Assembly: GCA_028278405.1 (NCBI GenBank)
Contig: JANQEK010000005.1
Coordinates: 1-64,000 of the forward strand
Direction: 5' to 3'
Source: Nitrospinaceae bacterium
GTDB lineage: Bacteria > Nitrospinota > Nitrospinia > Nitrospinales > Nitrospinaceae
Length of the DNA: 64,000 bases
Translations under genes and position numbers: made by a program
Shown here: positions 34,632 through 43,371 of the stretch, in pieces
Layout of the letters: each line of letters begins with the position of its first letter
Numbering within the stretch: position 1 is the stretch's first letter
The notes under the pieces: generated by a model
What the model was told of the DNA's origin: nothing
The model's input: only the letters and a program-made list of their open reading frames with translations
The model's database searches: none

Positions 34632-36203
34632 ATGGAAAACCATAAAAAGGTAAGCAAAGCCGCAGGAGCTGTCGGTTCGATGACCATGGTCTCCCGACTG
34701 TTCGGTTTCGTCCGCGACCTGGTGCTGGCGATGACCTTTGGTTCTTCCGCTTCAGCGGATGCTTTCTTTGTTGCGTTTCGAATTCCCAACATCCAGAGGC
34801 GTATCCTAGGCGAGGGTGCGGTCAGCGCCGCCATGATCCCGGTTTACGGTGAATATCTGAATACCAAAAGCGAGGAGGAAACCAAAGCCTTTGCTTCCAA
34901 CCTGTTCAATATCCAGCTCACAGCTCTCGTCATCACTTCTTTGGCGATTGTCGTCTTCGCCCCCTATCTCATCATGTTGTTCGCACCGGGGTTTATGGAT
35001 GAACCCGACAAATTTGATTTGACGGTCACTTTGACACGGTGGATGGGACCTTACCTGATCCTGGTCGGGATGAGTGCGTACTGCATGGGAATTCTGAATA
35101 CGCACGGCATTTTTACGCTTTCTGCCGCAGCGCCGATTTTGGTCAATATCTCTATGGTTCTGGGTGCCCTGATCCTCTCTCCTTATTTGGAACAACCCAT
35201 TATGGGACTTGCCATTGGGGTACTGGTGGGAGGGGCACTACAATTTCTGGTACAGTTTCCCACCACCTTGCGCAACGGCTTGACTTTGACATCTGCCTTT
35301 AACTGGAAACATTCCGGAATTCTCAAGGTCGGAAAACTGCTGGGTCCTGCCATCCTGGGTTTTGGTGTTTATGAAATCAACCTGCTTGTGGATACTCTGC
35401 TGGCTTCCTTGCTGGAGAGTGGATCCGTTTCCTATTTATATTATGCCAACCGGATGGTGCAATTACCCCTCGGTGTTTTCGGGGTGGCGTTGGGAGTCGC
35501 TATCCTGCCGATGCTGACCGGCCAGGCGGCCCGGCAGGAAATCGAGGAATTCCGCGACACACTGGCCTTCGGTATCCGGTTGATCCTGTTTATTACCGTA
35601 CCCGCGACCGTAGGGCTGATCGTATTGAGCTTCCCCATCATCAACACCCTGTGGGAGCGTGGGCAGTTTCTGAGAACCACGACGGAAGGCACCAGCCTGG
35701 CGTTGATTTATTATTCGATCGGATTATGTGCTTTTGCCGGAACCAAGGTGCTGGTTTCAGCTTTTTATTCTTTTCAGGACACCAAAACCCCGATGAAAAT
35801 TGGAATTTATTCCATGCTGCTCAATGTAGCCCTCGCTATTATTCTGATGGGCCCGCTCAAGCATGGAGGTATCGCGTTAGCCACTTCCCTTTCTTCCATC
35901 TTCAATGCAGGAATGTTGGTATTCCTTTTGAAAAAGCGGTTGGGCCGTATGGGAGGACGAAAAATCGTTCGCTCCATGTTTCAATTGACCATCGCCGTCA
36001 GCTTCATGGGCGCGGGTGTCTACTATGCTAACGCAGTGTGGTTTGATCCCGAGGCGCCCCTGACGCCGCGCATAGCTATCCTGTTTGGGGAAATCATGCT
36101 CGGGGTGATTATCTATATCTGCATTTCGTGGCTGATGAAGAACGAAGAACTGAAATTTCTTCGCCAGATGATCCGTGAAAAAAGAGGTCTTCCTCCCGTG
36201 TGA
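34632..36203 (+). CDS. murJ: Lipid II flippase MurJ
   Basis: Integral membrane MATE-like flippase that moves lipid II across the inner membrane for peptidoglycan synthesis. The 523-aa protein has about 14 predicted helices, the N-terminal VGSMTMVSRLFGFVRDLVLAMTFGSSASADAFFVAFRIPNIQRRILGEGAVSAAMIPVY characteristic of MurJ/MviN, and the central arginine-rich loop region. Length and layout are normal. It stands alone, 176 bases downstream of the GT39-like gene and 88 upstream of thrH on the same strand. No promoter was found in the gap by eye. Confidence 0.95.
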   Translation: MENHKKVSKAAGAVGSMTMVSRLFGFVRDLVLAMTFGSSASADAFFVAFRIPNIQRRILGEGAVSAAMIPVYGEYLNTKSEEETKAFASNLFNIQLTALVITSLAIVVFAPYLIMLFAPGFMDEPDKFDLTVTLTRWMGPYLILVGMSAYCMGILNTHGIFTLSAAAPILVNISMVLGALILSPYLEQPIMGLAIGVLVGGALQFLVQFPTTLRNGLTLTSAFNWKHSGILKVGKLLGPAILGFGVYEINLLVDTLLASLLESGSVSYLYYANRMVQLPLGVFGVALGVAILPMLTGQAARQEIEEFRDTLAFGIRLILFITVPATVGLIVLSFPIINTLWERGQFLRTTTEGTSLALIYYSIGLCAFAGTKVLVSAFYSFQDTKTPMKIGIYSMLLNVALAIILMGPLKHGGIALATSLSSIFNAGMLVFLLKKRLGRMGGRKIVRSMFQLTIAVSFMGAGVYYANAVWFDPEAPLTPRIAILFGEIMLGVIIYICISWLMKNEELKFLRQMIREKRGLPPV

Positions 36204-36223
36204 TCTTTTTGAAGATATCCTCT

Positions 36224-36251
36224 TGTGTTCTTCCCACCGTTCCCTATAATG
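36224..36251 (+). promoter_or_regulatory. Candidate promoter of thrH
   Basis: TTGTGT (36224-36229), 16 bases and a perfect TATAAT (36246-36251), 40 bases before the thrH ATG. Confidence 0.55.
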
Positions 36252-36291
36252 GGCCTCCCGAAAACGTTAACATCAACGAAGGAATGAAAAA

Positions 36292-36903
36292 ATGCTGGCC
36301 TGTTTGGATTTGGAAGGAGTGCTCGTTCCCGAAATATGGATCGCCTTTGCGGAACAAACCGGTATCGAACAATTGCGTTTGACCACCCGGGATATCCCTG
36401 ACTACGACGAATTGATGCGTGGTCGGCTCAAGATACTGAATGAAAATAACCTTAAGCTGACGGATATTCAAAATGTGATTCAAAAAATCAAACCCCTGGA
36501 AGGAGCTTATGATTTTCTGGGATGGCTGAAGTCTGAATTCCAGGTGATTATTCTTTCTGACACCTTCTATCAGTTTGCGGGACCCCTCATGGCTCAATTG
36601 GATTATCCCACCCTGTTCTGTAATGCACTGATTGTCGATGGAGAGGGGCACATCACCAACTACCGACTGAGACAGCCTGACGGCAAAACCAAGGCAGTGA
36701 CGGCCCTGCAAAGTTTAAATTTTCAGGTTATAGCTGCCGGCGATTCTTATAATGATACGGGAATGCTGAAAAAAGCGGATGCAGGAATTTTTTTCCGGCC
36801 GCCGGAGGGTATCACGAAGGAATTTCCACAATTCCCCGTGACCCATCAATACGAAGAAATGAAACAGGCTTTCCAACAAGCCAAGGACAATCTGATACAG
36901 TAA
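36292..36903 (+). CDS. thrH: ThrH-type phosphoserine phosphatase/homoserine phosphotransferase
   Basis: A HAD-family protein of 203 aa. Sequence such as CLDLEGVLVPEIWIAFAEQTGIEQLRLTTRDIPDYDELM, ILSDTFYQFAGPLMAQLDYPTLFCN and VIAAGDSYNDTGML agrees closely with what I remember of Pseudomonas ThrH. That enzyme removes phosphate from phosphoserine and can transfer it to homoserine. The nucleophile motif DLEG replaces DxDx, as usual for ThrH. GGA and an optimal promoter precede the ATG. It is convergent with the zinc-ribbon gene. Confidence 0.92.
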   Translation: MLACLDLEGVLVPEIWIAFAEQTGIEQLRLTTRDIPDYDELMRGRLKILNENNLKLTDIQNVIQKIKPLEGAYDFLGWLKSEFQVIILSDTFYQFAGPLMAQLDYPTLFCNALIVDGEGHITNYRLRQPDGKTKAVTALQSLNFQVIAAGDSYNDTGMLKKADAGIFFRPPEGITKEFPQFPVTHQYEEMKQAFQQAKDNLIQ

Positions 36904-36924
36904 ACCCTAAGGATGCTTCAACGG

Positions 36925-37428
36925 TCACTCAATAGATGAGGATAGCAGACGGGTGGCAATCCAACCTTTTTTACCTCCCATATCCACCTGAGACCAGTGT
37001 TCGCCTTTCTCCAGAATAACCAGGCGCTCCCCCTTTCCAGCACCACCAATGATTTTTGATTTTTTACTCGGTTGTTCCCGTATATTGGCAAACGACACAT
37101 TCACATAGTGGATCAATTGGTAATCTGTATCATCTTCAGGAACTTCCTGGGTCTGTTCCGCAGCGGGAGTTTCCAAAGCCTTGTCAAGGAAATCACGGTA
37201 ATCCCATTCGGACTTATAGGCGACGATCATAACAAACACCACAGTCAATAAGGCAATTTTCACCATGGCTTTCCAGAACGGCGTTCTGGACTCTGGAATT
37301 TCTTCGGGCAGAATGGGTGGACCGCAATATTCACAAAAGGCCGCGTCTGGCGGAAGAGATTTATTGCAGGAAATGCAATACTCCTTGATCAGCGCGTTTT
37401 GTCTTTTGGAAATCTCTTCAAGATTCAT
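36925..37428 (-). CDS. Zinc-ribbon membrane protein with C-terminal SH3 domain
   Basis: A 167-aa protein. The N-terminus has a zinc ribbon (CISCNKSLPPDAAFCEYCG), then one transmembrane segment (MVKIALLTVVFVMIVAYK), a short acidic linker and a bacterial SH3 domain (YVNVSFANIREQPSKKSKIIGGAGKGERLVILEKGEHWSQVDMGGKKGWIATRLL). The layout places the ribbon in the cytoplasm and the SH3 domain outside, presumably at the cell wall. It starts six bases after the carboxypeptidase gene stop, so the two are probably co-transcribed. Family function is not established. Confidence 0.85.
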   Translation of the reverse strand: MNLEEISKRQNALIKEYCISCNKSLPPDAAFCEYCGPPILPEEIPESRTPFWKAMVKIALLTVVFVMIVAYKSEWDYRDFLDKALETPAAEQTQEVPEDDTDYQLIHYVNVSFANIREQPSKKSKIIGGAGKGERLVILEKGEHWSQVDMGGKKGWIATRLLSSSIE

Positions 37429-37434
37429 GTCTGC

Positions 37435-38949
37435 TCAGTTGGATGGGCCCAGTCGGTAAATCTCATGATATTTATTTTTTAAGTACGCAACAAAATATTG
37501 TGGATTCAGGACTTCTCCTGTTACTTCTCTCAGTAAGGCTTCGGTAGATAACAGTTTTCCTTTAACATGAATTTTTTGACTCAACCATTGCCGGATGGAT
37601 TGAAATTCACCTTTTCGAATCCATTGTTCTAAATCGGGGGTTTCTTTTCTTATTGCATTATAAAACTGACAGGCGTACATGGCTCCAAACGTGTAGGATG
37701 GAAAATATCCAAATGCCCCGCCGCTCCAATGAACGTCCTGCAAAATGCCTTCGGCATCCGTCGCGGGACGGATTCCCAAGTAATCCTGCATTTTATTATT
37801 CCACACTTCAGGCAATTCTGAAACCGCATAGGTGCCGTCGAAAATTCCCTTTTCAATTTCGTAGCGCAGAATGATGTGCATGGGATACGTCACCTCATCC
37901 GATTCCACGCGAATGAAAGAAGGCCGGCAAATATTAATGGCTTCATAAAAGGCCTGCACACTCACTTCTTTCAGATTATCAGGAAACGTCGTGGCGAACA
38001 ATTCCATATAGTGCTCACAAAACGCCTTCTGCTTGCTGATCATGCGCTCCCAGAACAGAGATTGGGATTCGTGGATTCCCGTGGTCAATGCTTCGGAAAC
38101 CGGCAAGGCCCGGTCGCGTTCCATTCGTCCCTGCTCGTACATCGCATGGCCTGTCTCATGGATAACGGCAAACAGGGATTCCATAAAATTGTCAGATCCG
38201 TAACGGGTCGTGATTCTCACATCGGTGGGATCCGCTCCGCCACAAAAAGGATGAACGGAAACATCCATTCGGCCTTTGTCGAAATCAAAACCGAGCGCCT
38301 CACTGATGGTACGTCCCAGTTTCTCCTGCTGAGCAACTGAAAATTCACCTTGAAGAAAGGAGGTGTCCGGTTGATAGTCGCTCTCCTGAATCGCCCGGAT
38401 CAAAGGAACGAGCTCTGTCTTGAGGAGTTCGAAGATCGGATCAACGTGTTCCATTGTTAATCCACGCTCATAAATGTCCATTAGAACATCATAGGTCGGC
38501 GTTTCCGGTTCGATATGATGTGCCCACTGCTTTTGAAGTTCAATCAACCGCTCCAATACCGGAGCAAAGTCGGAATATTTATTTTCTTCACGGGCCTTGG
38601 CCCAGATGTGGTGTCCTTTGGAACTCAATTCCGCCAGCTCCTGTACCAATTCCATCGGGACCTTGGTTTCCCTGTCGTAGGCACGGCGGGCCTCCCGGAT
38701 ATTGCATAATTCGTGAGGACCTAAATTAGCCGGACCATTGGATTCCAGTTGGTTCAGCAACTCGCCTACCGCTGGATCTGTACGTTTTTCGTGAGCCACC
38801 CCGGCCAAGGATGCAATCTGTGCGGCCCGCGCTTGAGTGGCTCCGCGAGGCATGATCACTTCCTGGTCCCAGTGCAGGATACCCATGATCTGCTCCAACT
38901 GACCTAATTCCTCGAGCTTCCTGGCTAATTTTTGATAGGTTTGTTGCAT
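37435..38949 (-). CDS. Carboxypeptidase Taq (M32 family)
   Basis: A zinc metallocarboxypeptidase of 504 aa from the ATG at 38949 (MQQTYQKLARKLEELGQLEQIMGILHWDQEVIMPRGATQARA, the family's conserved N-terminus); the longer track start adds 14 residues ahead of it. The active site HEXXH is in AVIHETGHAMYEQGR, followed by the third ligand region GIHESQSLFWERM and by IRPATDAEGILQDVHWSGGAFGYFPSYTFGAMYACQF. M32 enzymes release C-terminal residues except proline. Cytosolic. No peptide transporter is nearby. Confidence 0.96.
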   Translation of the reverse strand: MQQTYQKLARKLEELGQLEQIMGILHWDQEVIMPRGATQARAAQIASLAGVAHEKRTDPAVGELLNQLESNGPANLGPHELCNIREARRAYDRETKVPMELVQELAELSSKGHHIWAKAREENKYSDFAPVLERLIELQKQWAHHIEPETPTYDVLMDIYERGLTMEHVDPIFELLKTELVPLIRAIQESDYQPDTSFLQGEFSVAQQEKLGRTISEALGFDFDKGRMDVSVHPFCGGADPTDVRITTRYGSDNFMESLFAVIHETGHAMYEQGRMERDRALPVSEALTTGIHESQSLFWERMISKQKAFCEHYMELFATTFPDNLKEVSVQAFYEAINICRPSFIRVESDEVTYPMHIILRYEIEKGIFDGTYAVSELPEVWNNKMQDYLGIRPATDAEGILQDVHWSGGAFGYFPSYTFGAMYACQFYNAIRKETPDLEQWIRKGEFQSIRQWLSQKIHVKGKLLSTEALLREVTGEVLNPQYFVAYLKNKYHEIYRLGPSN

Positions 38950-39154
38950 GATGAAATTTGGACTCCCTCTAAATTTAAACGACGGCTTCAATAATCGAAG
39001 CTCATTTTTTGAAATTTATTATATAATTCCAAATACCAATCCGAATTCATTATCTAAAAATTTTGACAAGGAAAGCAAGTTGGACAACGGGCAAAGCACG
39101 AAGATATCAGGTATCTTCTTCAAGCATTTCGTTTTTCTCTTAAAGGCTAATCAT

Positions 39155-39183
39155 TTGACAAGATAATATCATTAATATATATT
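39155..39183 (+). promoter_or_regulatory. Promoter of the cytochrome c/FTR1 permease gene
   Basis: Perfect TTGACA (39155-39160), 17-base spacer and TATATT (39178-39183). Its -10 box abuts a Fur-type operator, so binding there would block RNA polymerase. Confidence 0.75.
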
Positions 39184-39197
39184 GAAAATCATTATCA
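39183..39197 (+). promoter_or_regulatory. Fur box
   Basis: TGAAAATCATTATCA matches the 7-1-7 Fur consensus TGATAATNATTATCA at 13 of 14 fixed positions. It lies at the start of the transcript from the adjacent promoter and upstream of an iron permease, as expected for iron repression. A fur gene is at 62693. Confidence 0.82.
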
Positions 39198-39241
39198 ATA
39201 AAAATTTAGAAATAGAATAACTGCTAAGAAATTCCTACTCG

Positions 39242-41152
39242 ATGTCGACAAAACCGAAGTTCATAATGCCACAGTTGATCAGACTGCCGAACTCGATAAC
39301 CCACTACGCTTCCCTGCTAAGTTTGCTAGTTTTGATTCTCTATTTCCCTGCCATTTCAGGGGCTGAACCCCAAAAGGTGGAGTCAAACGTTAAAAAGATT
39401 GTGATGATGATGAACATCGTCTACAAGGAATACCACGAGGGTATAGCGAACGGAAAGATCATAAACGCAGCCGAATATGAGGAAAGCCAGGCTTTCCTGG
39501 AGCAAGCGTTGGATCGGTATCGAACCCTGGTCGAAAGTTCAGCAACTCCAAAAAGACAGGATGAACTGGCAGACCGGTTTTCATCGCTGATCTTAAAGAT
39601 AAAGAGCAAAGAGGACCCCACCGTAATTCACTCAGAAGTGAACGCCATCAATTCGGGCATACTCCAAAAATTCAATATACAGCTCAGCCAAACCCCTTCG
39701 GAACCCGTATCCCTGGAAAATGGCCGCATGCTTTACATGAAAAATTGCAAGGAATGTCATGGAATTCAAGGAAAAGGTGATGGTCCTATTGCACCAAAAT
39801 TGGAACCTAAACCAGCAGTATTGGCTGATCCCCAGCTTACCGGAGATGAATTTTCCAAACCCTACGATAATTTTCAGATTATCAATGTCGGTATTGCCAA
39901 TACTGCCATGGTCGGTTGGTCTGACCAGTTCTCTGAAAAGGAATTGTGGGATGTCACTTACTTCATTCGAACGTTTTCCAATAAAAATGTGAAGCTGCCC
40001 TTGCTGGTCTCACAGGCATCATCTACAGATAAAAGCCAGGGGAATTCGACGAAAAAAACCTTCAGCGAAATTTTTTCATTACTGAATCAAAGCATCACCG
40101 CTTACCGGGAAGGCCGCAATCGCGAAGCTTCGGAGTCCGCTTTCGATGCCTATCTGACTTATGAAAAGGTGGAATCCCCTTTAACCACCAAGCGCAAGGA
40201 ACTGGGGCTGAAGCTGGAGTCATCCTTTGGAAAACTGCAGGCGGAAATCAAGAGAAAAGCCCCGATCAACATAGTCGAAGAAGTCGGAGAGGAAATAGCC
40301 GATGACTTGAAAATTGCACAACAGGTTTTGACTCAAGAAGTTGGGTTTACAGGTCTGTTCATCCAATCCCTATCGATCATTGTACGGGAAGGGTTTGAAG
40401 CTATTCTGATCATTGCTGCATTGATCACGTTTCTCATTAAATCCCGCAATCAGGACAAACTTAGAGCGATTTACATGGGTGTGCTGACAGGAATTATCGG
40501 CAGTATTATTACCGCATATATTCTTCATGAAATCTTGGATGTCAGTATGTCCAGCCAGGAAATGATGGAGGGAGTCATCATGTTGGTAGCAGTTGTGGTT
40601 CTATTTTATGTCAGCTACTGGCTGGTGTCTAAAATCGAAGCGGCCAAATGGCAAAGCTACATCACCGACAAAATGCAGAAAGCCGTCACCACCGGCAGTG
40701 CATTTAGCCTAGGTGCGGTGGCCTTCCTTTCAGTTTACCGGGAAGGGTTTGAGACAGTTCTGTTTTACAAGGCTCTGTATTTATATGCTGGCGATACAAC
40801 CGCCGGAATCATTCCGGGATTTCTTGCCGGATGCGCCATTTTGGCTGTGGTGTATTTCCTGATCAACAAACTGGGAATGCGCATCCCGATAAATTGGTTT
40901 TTTGTCGTTACCAGTGTTTTTCTATATTACATGGCCTTCATGTTTATGGGTAAAGGACTGCACGAACTGCAAATGGGAGGAGTCTTGAGCCTGAATGGAG
41001 CCGACTTTCTTCCTGAAATTCCCTGGCTGGGTATGTACCCGACTTGGGAAACATTCATCGGGCAGATGATCATGGTGCTTGCCTATGTCGGTGCCTTGAT
41101 ATATACCTTTGGTATCAAACAGGAGCACACTGCCCAGAAATTAGAATCTTAG
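39242..41152 (+). CDS. Cytochrome c/FTR1 family iron permease
   Basis: A 636-aa fusion. After an N-terminal hydrophobic segment (LLSLLVLILYFPAISGA) comes a periplasmic helical part, a c-type cytochrome with CKECH at residues 169-173 and likely axial Met in NTAMVGW, a second helical region, and an FTR1 permease domain from about residue 375 with several transmembrane helices. Two Arg-Glu motifs occur, REGFEAILIIAAL and YREGFETVLFYKAL, variants of the REGLE iron-binding signature. Known relatives couple ferrous iron oxidation or electron flow to uptake of iron. The promoter overlaps a Fur box, so expression should rise in iron starvation. Confidence 0.93.
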   Translation: MSTKPKFIMPQLIRLPNSITHYASLLSLLVLILYFPAISGAEPQKVESNVKKIVMMMNIVYKEYHEGIANGKIINAAEYEESQAFLEQALDRYRTLVESSATPKRQDELADRFSSLILKIKSKEDPTVIHSEVNAINSGILQKFNIQLSQTPSEPVSLENGRMLYMKNCKECHGIQGKGDGPIAPKLEPKPAVLADPQLTGDEFSKPYDNFQIINVGIANTAMVGWSDQFSEKELWDVTYFIRTFSNKNVKLPLLVSQASSTDKSQGNSTKKTFSEIFSLLNQSITAYREGRNREASESAFDAYLTYEKVESPLTTKRKELGLKLESSFGKLQAEIKRKAPINIVEEVGEEIADDLKIAQQVLTQEVGFTGLFIQSLSIIVREGFEAILIIAALITFLIKSRNQDKLRAIYMGVLTGIIGSIITAYILHEILDVSMSSQEMMEGVIMLVAVVVLFYVSYWLVSKIEAAKWQSYITDKMQKAVTTGSAFSLGAVAFLSVYREGFETVLFYKALYLYAGDTTAGIIPGFLAGCAILAVVYFLINKLGMRIPINWFFVVTSVFLYYMAFMFMGKGLHELQMGGVLSLNGADFLPEIPWLGMYPTWETFIGQMIMVLAYVGALIYTFGIKQEHTAQKLES

Positions 41153-41160
41153 GCCACCTC

Positions 41161-41180
41161 GATTTATTTGCGAATAAATC
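41161..41180. repeat. Perfect palindrome between convergent genes
   Basis: GATTTATT and AATAAATC are perfect 8-bp arms around TGCG, lying just past the FTR1 stop and before the convergent 89-aa gene's stop. It could stop transcription from either side, but the following bases are not a T-run. Confidence 0.45.
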
Positions 41181-41202
41181 TTCCCAGAACTGGAAAAGTG
41201 GG

Positions 41203-41472
41203 TTAGTGAAGAAAGTTTTTTTCTTTTGGGTTGGAACCACCTGAAGAACCCAGGTCGCGATTGAAATCCATTTTTTTGAATTCCTCCCAGCCATCGCGGC
41301 AAAGATTGAAACCTACAAAATCAAGGGCCTGCATCAACTCAAGATCGGAAATTTTATTGTCTCCTGCTTCGGCGCGTGCTTCCTGAATGACTTCTTCAAG
41401 ACTTTCACAGAGCCGGGCAAAACGCTCTTCATCTTCCCAATGCAGGATATTTTTCATAAAATCAAAACTCAT
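41203..41472 (-). CDS. Small acidic unknown protein
   Basis: An 89-aa hydrophilic protein, mostly helical, with sequence MSFDFMKNILHWEDEERFARLCESLEEVIQEARAEAGDNKISDLELMQALDFVGFNLCRDGWEEFKK. No motif is recognised. The ATG at 41472 follows a purine-rich GGGGGGG stretch. It lies 41 bases downstream of the KDPG-aldolase gene on the same strand and converges on the iron permease gene. Probably real on its good start and context; function is unknown. Confidence 0.65.
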   Translation of the reverse strand: MSFDFMKNILHWEDEERFARLCESLEEVIQEARAEAGDNKISDLELMQALDFVGFNLCRDGWEEFKKMDFNRDLGSSGGSNPKEKNFLH

Positions 41473-41513
41473 GTGGCCCCCCCTTCGCAGGACTATAGAA
41501 ATTCAAACTGGCT

Positions 41514-42161
41514 TTATTCCATTGTATGCAAATTTTTTTTCACTGCAAATATAATTTCTTTCAGATGATCGCGTATCTTTGAATATTCACCGTTTATCAT
41601 TCGTGAATGCGAAAATACCGATCCTCCCACTGCCACTGCTGAGGCCCCTGACGAAAAATAGGCAGGAATATTGTCGGATGTCACCCCTCCAACGGCCATA
41701 AGCGGAATGTCCTCAAATGGTCCCTTAATCTCACGGAAATACTGAGGACCCCATTGAGAGGCAGGAAACACTTTGACCATGATAGCCCCGGCCTGCCAGG
41801 CTTTTTCAATCTCGCTGGGGGTCAAGGCGCCGGGAATGTAGGGCAACGACTGACTCCGGCAATAAGACGCTACTTCCTCGTTCAATACCGGGCTAACCAG
41901 AAACCGGGCTCCGGAAGCCACCGCTTGCTCCGCTTGCTCCAGGGTGCGCACAGTGCCGGCCCCAATACATAAAGAACCTTCATACCTTTTGCTGGCTGAT
42001 TGGATCAAACGGATGGCGTGGTCTGTATTCAGCGTGATTTCAAGAAATTTGACGCCGGCATCCCTGGCCGAATCGAGAACCCCTTCGAGGCGGTTTTCCG
42101 GAACGCCCCGCACAATTGCCAGTACGGCTTCATCTTTGAAGAGTGCAGAATCGAATTTCAA
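41514..42161 (-). CDS. KDPG/KHG aldolase-family protein (bifunctional 4-hydroxy-2-oxoglutarate/2-dehydro-3-deoxyphosphogluconate aldolase)
   Basis: A 215-aa class I aldolase starting at TTG with GGAAAG upstream. The Schiff-base lysine is in IMVKVFPASQWGPQY, with the family's IVRGVPENR start, LEITLNTDHAI and GAGTVRTLEQAEQAVASGARFLVSP. The usual Arg of the TLRT motif is Asn here (TLNT), a variant seen in some sugar-acid aldolases, so the physiological substrate may not be KDPG. No Entner-Doudoroff dehydratase is in the window. The gene starts 17 bases after the 4-hydroxy-2-oxovalerate aldolase-like gene stop, so the two act in one operon. Confidence 0.88.
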   Translation of the reverse strand: MKFDSALFKDEAVLAIVRGVPENRLEGVLDSARDAGVKFLEITLNTDHAIRLIQSASKRYEGSLCIGAGTVRTLEQAEQAVASGARFLVSPVLNEEVASYCRSQSLPYIPGALTPSEIEKAWQAGAIMVKVFPASQWGPQYFREIKGPFEDIPLMAVGGVTSDNIPAYFSSGASAVAVGGSVFSHSRMINGEYSKIRDHLKEIIFAVKKNLHTME

Positions 42162-42178
42162 GCCTGTTACTTTCCGGA

Positions 42179-43129
42179 TCAGACGTTGGCTTCATTGACG
42201 ACTTTTTCGTAGAATTCCAAATATCCATTTTTATTTTCCGTCTTCATCAACGCCATACCCGCCCGAGGATGCACATCCAAGGTTCCTGTAATCATATAAG
42301 GGATGATATAGCCCCATTCAATTTCCTCACGAATTTTGAGAAAATCAGTTCCAATGATTTTTATAATCGGGCGAATATCGTATTTCGGGTTTTTCAGAAA
42401 ACCCAGGAGCAGTTCCAGGGGACAATTACCTGCAGCCCGGCCGATTCCGTAAATGGTTCCATCCAGATAATTAATGTTATTAATGATGGATTCAATGGTG
42501 TTGGCAAAAGCCAACTGCTGATTGTTGTGGGCATGAATTCCAAGTTCTTTGCTCGGCATCAGTTCTTTGTATTTCTTTGCCAGATATGCAATCTGCTCCG
42601 AATACAACGCGCCAAAGCTATCCACCAGATAAATCACATTCGCTGCGCTCTCTTTTTCGACTTGCTCCAGCGCCTCATCCAGCTCCCGCTCACGTGCATG
42701 GGATACAGCCATGATATTGATTGTGGTTTCATATCCCTTGCCATTTAACTTGTTGACCAAATCAATGGCTTTATCGATATCCTTGACGTAAGAAGCCACC
42801 CGAAACATATCGATATAACTCTCTCCACATGGAATGACACTTTGCGGATCAAATCGCCCTATATCAGCCATGACGGAAATTTTGACTTTCTTTTCTATCC
42901 CGTCCACCACTTTTTCAATATCTTTCTCACTGCAAAACTTCATAGGGCCGAATTCCGAACGGGAAAATTGAGATTCGTCCGCCTTGTAACCCAATTCAAT
43001 ATAATCAATATGCGCATCATTAGCGGCTTGATATACTTTGCGCACCAATTCATCCGAAAATTGATGATTGTTCATCAATCCTCCGTCGCGAATGGTACAG
43101 TCCAAAACTTTAATTTCCTGGCGATACAT
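42179..43129 (-). CDS. DRE-TIM metallolyase, 4-hydroxy-2-oxovalerate aldolase-like
   Basis: A 316-aa TIM-barrel protein starting with MYRQEIKVLDCTIRDGGLMNNHQF, the DCTIRDGG variant of the DTTLRDG motif. Metal-binding histidines are in LGIHAHNNQQLAFANT, and GTIYGIGRAAGNCPLELLLG matches the GLGRGAGN region of 4-hydroxy-2-oxovalerate aldolases. Relatives split 4-hydroxy-2-oxo acids or make HMG-CoA-type products. No acylating aldehyde dehydrogenase, the usual partner of the former, is nearby. The next gene encodes a class I aldolase. Confidence 0.85.
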   Translation of the reverse strand: MYRQEIKVLDCTIRDGGLMNNHQFSDELVRKVYQAANDAHIDYIELGYKADESQFSRSEFGPMKFCSEKDIEKVVDGIEKKVKISVMADIGRFDPQSVIPCGESYIDMFRVASYVKDIDKAIDLVNKLNGKGYETTINIMAVSHARERELDEALEQVEKESAANVIYLVDSFGALYSEQIAYLAKKYKELMPSKELGIHAHNNQQLAFANTIESIINNINYLDGTIYGIGRAAGNCPLELLLGFLKNPKYDIRPIIKIIGTDFLKIREEIEWGYIIPYMITGTLDVHPRAGMALMKTENKNGYLEFYEKVVNEANV

Positions 43130-43371
43130 GCGTTTCGAGCTCCAAAAGAAGAACTACCTCAAATCAGGTAGGGGTCATTAAAACAATTAAACTGATTGAA
43201 TTTGCTGATTATATTTAGGTCGGACGTTTCAGTCAATGAGATAATCCAAAATCCAATTTTATTTGAATTTTATGTTAGAATCTCAACGTTTTGTTTTATA
43301 TGGAGTTGCTCAAATTTCCTGAGTATTTATCTTAAGAATATTGCTCTAACTTGCTGCAAAGGAACCTAAAA

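Noticed and set aside
38948-39166. 72-aa plus-strand ORF MMKFGLPLNLND
   Set aside because: Lies in the divergent regulatory region, has no convincing ribosome-binding site, and its sequence is Asn/Ser/Phe-rich without domain character.
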